Below are positions 58,124 to 64,000 of a DNA stretch of 64,000 nucleotides, one piece after another. Made by a program: the position numbers and the translations under genes. The notes under the pieces are model-generated. The model did no database searches. It was not told the DNA's origin and was given only the letters and a program-made list of their open reading frames with translations. This stretch comes from Siderastrea siderea (taxonomy: Eukaryota; Cnidaria; Anthozoa; Scleractinia; Rhizangiidae), in the NCBI GenBank assembly GCA_964030785.1, contig OZ034978.1:3520001-3584000 (forward strand), given 5' to 3'. The number at the start of each line of letters is the position of its first letter. Position 1 is the first letter of the stretch.

Positions 58124-59699
58124 GAACTCGCCAGATATATGAAAATTTACTTCCATTCGTAAGGTACATAACTATGCAAATGCTACTCATTTTGTATTCT
58201 GAATTAAAACTTCACAACGTATTCGTTTAAGGCCCAGGCCGAACGGAGTCGCATGTTGATGCAGGTTGGAAACTTGCGTTGACTTCAAACTCCGTTTGCG
58301 TGTACTTGAGGTGACTTGAGCTCACTTTGATCAAGCTCAAATTCATGAGCAAGTTTGCAAGAATTTTTCATCGCTAAGGCTCCCAACGCAACAATTAAAC
58401 CACCCAACTTTCAACTCTTAAAATGTTTTCTCAGCCGTACTCAGGAGTCTCCCCGTGATTGGGTTAATGAAGATAAGCAATGCAAGTAGCAGATGGGAGA
58501 GTATAAGCAACCCAGTAGTGTTAACATGTCAGTGTTTTGTTAGTCGAGAGGTGAAAACAGCGGTACAAGAGCTCTATTTTATGCATCTTGTCGTTGTCGT
58601 TTTTTGATGACAACGAGCTATATTTGCATTGCCACGAATTCTGACAGTGTTACAACTATCTCAAATTATTTCACAAGGAAAAGGTAGAAAAAAGGTTCCC
58701 TTGTAGCAGCCTGGTTCCAGGGTGTTTGTAATCCTTCCTCGTGCCTATCGTCTGCGAGGTTAGAAGGTACAAGTTTATCGTATGCGACACACGTAAAACA
58801 ATTTAATTCGTGTTAAACAAACTTCAGTTTTGTAAATGGGACTTAGGTGTATCGGTGAGCTTGTTGTTATACCATCTTTCTGAATTAGGCTTTCCAGTGA
58901 AAAGGGATTAAGGAGAGACTCTTGAGATCAGGCTTTCCCCTGGAGTAACGTCGTTCAAAAAGAATCTCGGGATTCAGTCTCAGATAATTGCAAACAGATT
59001 CCTTTTCAATTTAAGTATTTTCTAACTTAAGATAAGAGAGTAGTTACAACCTTGAATAACTTATGTATGATATTTTATCGGACTTGAGGTATGAATTATT
59101 TTGCGTTTTCAATGAATTATATGAAAGTCGGAAAAATCAGTGACTTACAGTAGTTGTGCATTCAAAAGAAACACCCGCCCACGAAAAAGATTTGACAATG
59201 TTTTCTTACGAAAGGTAGATTTTTTAAGTTATTGTTTATTTAGTAGTTAATTTAATATATGGTAGTTAATTTAATATATAATTATTTCCGTACTAAACCT
59301 GGTGTTTTACGGCACATAGATTATCGTAGTAACGTAGCGAGATATCATAGGATTAGGTTAGACACGGATTTTTTTTTATCATTTTCTCGTGTAGCTCACA
59401 CATGTTGAAACAATGTATTACCGCTGCCCTCATGTAAGGGGATAGGAAGTTTGCAATGTAGGAGTCAGTGAAAGTAGTTTTACGTGATAATAATCTAGTA
59501 GACATTGTAGGATAAGTCAAATAAACATTTTAATTTTTTTAAAGTTTGAGAGCAGAGGGTCTTGATATCTCTAATCCTTCAAAACAAAGAGCAGGACATA
59601 ACAAAACGAATTAACCATTGTTTTCCATCAAACATTCGTACAACAAAGTTGTATTCAACAATGTTGGATGATGTTGAAGCCGTTTGACTGAGCTCTAAG
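58124..59699. other. 3' flank of the reductase gene
   Basis: The stretch begins with the 3' UTR. No single poly(A) signal is convincing, although AATTAAA near 58202 and AATAAAC near 59521 are candidates. No coding region or clear repeat is visible. Confidence 0.35.
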
Positions 59700-60118
59700 A
59701 CCGGGGGGGCACTTGACTCATGTTTGGACCTGGGGGTGCCGCTGAGGGTTTGAACCCCGACCCTGTTTAGGACAAAGGGAGTCCTAACTGAAGTCCTAAA
59801 ATACCTACCTTGTGTAGGACAAAATCCTCCATTGTATGTCTGTTAAAGACAAATGACAAATTACGCTCTCCCTTGTTTTAAACAATTTTAAAGTTATTCA
59901 AAGACCAGCAGACTTCTCCGATCTAGGATTGCTAAATGCTGTATAAGCCATATTTAACGACGACAATCGTACTGACCACACCCTGTGTAGGACAAGCTCA
60001 GACCCTGTTTGAGACAGACTCGCATAAAATATAACACCCTGTTCAGGACAGCGAGGCCAGAAACCATACCCTATCCAGCGGCACGTCCTCTTGTAGGTCA
60101 AATAAGGGTGTAACCCCC
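59700..60118. repeat. Dispersed repeat with CCTGTTTAGGACAAA units, copy 2
   Basis: It starts CCGGGGGGGCACTTGACTCATG and ends near GTGTAACCCCCCCC, so G and C runs cap the ends. Internal CCCTGTTTAGGACA phrases match copy 1 at 40436-40835. No ORF. Confidence 0.65.
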
Positions 60119-60119
60119 C

Positions 60120-60646
60120 CCTTCCCTAAACCACGTGCAGGAAATTCGCGAATTACGAGCCGGCTTTTCACTGCTTTTTTGCTTGTAGCATATAAGGGTC
60201 GGCTTTGGCATTTTTAAGGAAGAATTTTTTCAGATGCCACTATTAAACAAGTTGGATGAAAGCATTTTTTAAAATAGTTTTTGCATAGTAATCCTCGTGT
60301 TATTGTATCGTTAAGATCTACTTGTGGAAATTAGCAAAATTGAAGTGGAGTAAGATCAGAAAAGGGGAGAATGAGGAGAGCGATGCATGGAATCACTACT
60401 GATCATCAATTATCCACTGATGTTGATCGATTTAGGCTAAAGAATGTCCCAATTGCCCTTCCAACTTGAATTTGTTTTGTTTCGATTTTGAGGACATTGA
60501 CATTGTCCTGGAAACTGTTCTTGTAAGCCACTGCAATGAAGCGATTGGAATCGTTCACCAGAGGACTTGCGATGTATTCATCCACCTAGAAAAGAACAAG
60601 AAAATCAAAAAGAGGACTCAGCTCTACTGGGTGTGGAAAGCACTGG
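60120..60646. other. Gene-free region
   Basis: An 87-codon open frame begins at 60466 but has no recognisable motif and runs into the MITE at 60647, so I do not call it a gene. Confidence 0.3.
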
Positions 60647-60957
60647 CCTGCGAGCGGTCTCTCTCTGTGCCCAGGGATGGCCGAGCGCGAAGAACAAGCG
60701 AGCGAACGGCAAAATCGCCTGCCGCGTGAAGACGTAACGCGCGCGTGATGAGCCGCTAGTGTAGTGAAGTGAGTCTGTGAGTCTCTCGGCTCGCTACACG
60801 CGCGTCACGTTTCCACTGGTATCACTGGTGTCACGCATCGACTGAGCTTTGTCTCTTCTTTTGTTACGTTTCCACGCGGCGAGCGATTTTCGCGCTCTTT
60901 CGCGTGTTGTGTTTGCTCGACTATCCTTGAGCGGAAAGAGACCGCTCGTAGTCTAGG
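60647..60957. mobile_element. MITE with CGAGCGGTCTCT ends
   Basis: The left end CCTGCGAGCGGTCTCTCTC and the right end GAGACCGCTCGTAGTCTAGG (reverse complement CCTAGACTACGAGCGGTCTC) share an inverted CGAGCGGTCTCT core. The interior is CG-rich (GCGCGCGTGATGAG, CACGCGCGTCACG) and non-coding. A fragment of the same family is at about 53750-53805. Confidence 0.55.
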
Positions 60958-61165
60958 AAAACACTTACACAAGCTACCATAAGCATACGAAACGTCAAGT
61001 TTATTATCAAAATGCGTTTGTTGACCATGTTTATCCCCGCTGTTTGTGTTTTGTTCTTAATCAAGCTACCTACGATGGCTTAAGAACAAAAGTATATTAT
61101 AGCCCACCAATACATTTAACAATTATTGCACGAAATCAAGTCCCACGTGACAGTCACGAGCTGGG

Positions 61166-61437
61166 GGAGCAGGGATGGCGCAGTGGTGAGAGCGCTCGCC
61201 TTCCACCAATGTGGCCCGGGTTCGACTCCCGGTCCCGGTGTCATATGTGGGTTGAGTTTGTTGTTGGTTCTCGTCCTTGCTCCGAGAGGTTTTTCTCCGG
61301 GTGCTCCGGTTTTCCCCTCTCCTCAAAAACCAACACATCCAAATTCCAATTCGATCTTGGAGGTGTCCCCAATTAGCATTCTTTGCTAGATACCGTTGAC
61401 ACCTAAATAAAGTGATTCATTCATTCATTCATTCATG
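61166..61437 (+). mobile_element. tRNA-derived SINE with (ATTC)n tail
   Basis: The A-box-like TGGCGCAGTGGTGAGAGCGC and B-box-like GGTTCGACTCCCG head a body with TTGCTCCGAGAGGTTTTTC and a 3' part ending TAAATAAAGTGATTCATTCA followed by ATTC repeats to 61437. It is the full-length relative of the truncated copy at 42577. Confidence 0.82.
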
Positions 61438-61965
61438 GCAAATGAGATGCGCAGCCATTCAATATCTCATTCAATCTCGTCACAGGCGACGAGATTTAAT
61501 GAGATATATGGTACAACTGGTAGCTATGGGAAAGAGTCGCAGATGAACATGTAGGGTGGGCAGGGGGGGGGGTACAACCTTTTTTGTTTGCATAGGCAGC
61601 AAAACGTAAACAAGGGCATAAAGGAATAAGGGCCAGCTTTGCAGCATTGTCAAGTAAGTGGCTCGGCGGCTCGTCAGTCAAGCAGACTGGTATTCATGAA
61701 ATGGCTGCGCGGCTCGTCAATGAACTGGCGAGCCGCCGAGCCCCCTAAAAACAAACACCGTCCTAAAACTGGCGTTCAGGGTTTGCACCGCAGTTGAGCT
61801 TCAAGAACTCAGAGCAGAAAAGACAAACCAAATTTCATTGGAAAGATGATTTTTACCGCTCTTTTAGCCAAAGAAGTCGTTGCTATTGCGTATACAATGT
61901 TCGCTACCCCTTTGATTTGTTTAGTTCGATTTGACTTAGAAGGAAAATGCAGACACGAAGACTGA
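61438..61965. other. Non-coding region with a short hairpin
   Basis: GCTCGGCGGCTCGTCAG at 61662-61678 pairs with CTGGCGAGCCGCCGAGC at 61725-61741, and a degenerate third copy lies between them. A poly-G run is at 61562-61571. No coding sequence is recognised. Confidence 0.4.
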
Positions 61966-62619
61966 GGGTGCGTTTTTGTGGAAAAATCCGAATCCAGATT
62001 CTTGAATCCAAAAACGGATTTTGTGTTTTTTTACTACAATCCAAAAACGGATCATGAATCTAAAGAATCCACACTCCGAGTGGATTCTTCAGATCAAATC
62101 TAAATCCGGATTTTTAAGATTCATGATCTGAGCGTTGTTTTGGGAAAGGATCCGAAAATAGTACATCTGTAAAGCGGTCTTCCATGCAAATTTACTGGTC
62201 TCGCCATATTTTCTCTCGATCTTGCGTGACAAAACCTTCGATCGTGGAAAAGAAAATTCACGTGATTTTTCCTTTCCGTATATTTGTAAAGTTTTATCCA
62301 AAAGTACAGATAGAAGCATTAACACGCCAGGATAACTTCATTTGTGTACCATTTCTATAATTCAGGGACTGATTTTGATGACTGTGAACGCAAATAGCGA
62401 GTTCAGTTGAACTACTGCAGACTTGTTTCTAAATTATTTGTATTCCATTGTAGGGCAGTACTAAAAAATATCATTCTGATATAAATATTGCGTGCGCTCC
62501 AGCCTGTCTTGTCACAACAAAATAATCCTTTTTCGGATGTAGCGATTTTTTGGTGTCGAAGAATCCACATGATCTGGAATCACAAATCCGTTTTCGGATT
62601 CTCCCAAAAAAATGCACCC
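61966..62619. mobile_element. 654-bp MITE with GGGTGC ends and TGA flanks
   Basis: The left end GGGTGCGTTTTTGTGG and the reverse complement of the right end GGGTGCATTTTTTTGG continue into matching AATCCGAA and GATTC motifs. TGA flanks both sides (61963-61965, 62620-62622), a 3-bp duplication as in PIF/Harbinger-type elements; the superfamily is tentative. Internal inverted AATCCGGATTT/AAATCCGTTTTCGGATT motifs cluster towards the ends. It lies just downstream of the histone H4 gene. Confidence 0.68.
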
Positions 62620-62694
62620 TGAATGCCGGGATCATGAAGTTCTCTTAGTTAGGAAAGGGAACATTTTATTGGTCATGAATTTTAGAGATTTGGT

Positions 62695-62710
62695 GGCTCC
62701 TAAAAGAGCC
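62695..62710 (-). terminator. Histone mRNA 3' stem-loop of the H4 gene
   Basis: On the minus strand GGCTCTTTTAGGAGCC forms a 6-bp stem (last pair G-U) with a 4-base loop, 32 bases past the H4 stop codon. This is the signal for processing replication-dependent, non-polyadenylated histone mRNAs. Confidence 0.9.
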
Positions 62711-62742
62711 GTTTGTTTGTTCGAGTTCCTGGGTAACGCAAA

Positions 62743-63964
<1,222 letters not shown>

Positions 63965-63991
63965 GTGGATTTCATCCTTCACAAAACAAAC

Positions 63992-64000
63992 GGCTCTTGT
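63992..64000 (+). terminator. Start of the H3 histone stem-loop (cut by the window end)
   Basis: GGCTCTTGT, 27 bases past the H3 stop, is the 5' arm and beginning of the loop of the histone 3' stem-loop. The complementary arm lies outside the window. Confidence 0.7.

Noticed and set aside
60466..60729. 87-codon open frame before and into a MITE
   Set aside because: No motif is recognised, it starts in featureless DNA, and its C-terminal third lies in the MITE.
61172..61245. Possible tRNA at the SINE head (also at 42583)
   Set aside because: Pol III boxes are present, but the shared non-tRNA body, two copies and the ATTC tail show it is a SINE.

Overview
The window looks like nuclear DNA of an anthozoan cnidarian, most likely a stony coral. 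The reasons are intron-rich animal genes, a divergent replication-dependent histone H4/H3 pair, a TPR-CHAT gene of the type expanded in corals, AT-rich intergenic DNA, and a dense mix of short inverted-repeat elements, tRNA-derived SINEs and poly-G-capped repeats. The species call is inference from content only.

Layout. (1) 972-16483 reads as one 15.5-kb CACTA/EnSpm-type DNA transposon: inverted ends starting CACAGGAATTC, a 3-bp TGA duplication on both sides, and subterminal arrays of an AATCATAACC motif. Inside, a five-exon minus-strand gene (5932 to 2832) encodes the N-terminal part of a transposase and lacks the catalytic domain. A plus-strand exon set (6270-6370, 9629-9846, 11634-12044) lies on the other side of a 337-bp promoter-like gap. 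At least four smaller elements are nested in it. (2) 16779-19636, minus strand: a two-exon gag-like zinc-knuckle gene and a truncated downstream ORF of a retrotransposon, with a minisatellite in the gag intron. (3) 20690-22430: a repeat region rich in ACGGACCGT. (4) 23031-25363, plus strand: a TPR-CHAT gene broken by several frameshifts. (5) 25400-38950: gene-poor DNA with an L1-like LINE remnant, nested foldback repeats, a tRNA-derived SINE and a 4-kb tandem/segmental repeat array. (6) 38947-39149: a near-perfect ~200-bp hairpin. (7) 39929-58123, plus strand: a complete 16-exon NADPH-cytochrome P450 reductase gene (672 aa) whose introns hold several MITEs, a SINE and large hairpins. (8) 59700-62619: repeats, a SINE and a MITE. 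(9) 62743-63964: histone H4 (minus) and H3 (plus) sharing a divergent promoter.

Only the reductase and the two histones are clearly intact host genes. The reductase supplies electrons to microsomal P450s; the histones form the H3-H4 tetramer and share a promoter and stem-loop mRNA ends. Everything else of substance is mobile DNA or decayed genes. No CRISPR array, rRNA or convincing functional tRNA was seen.
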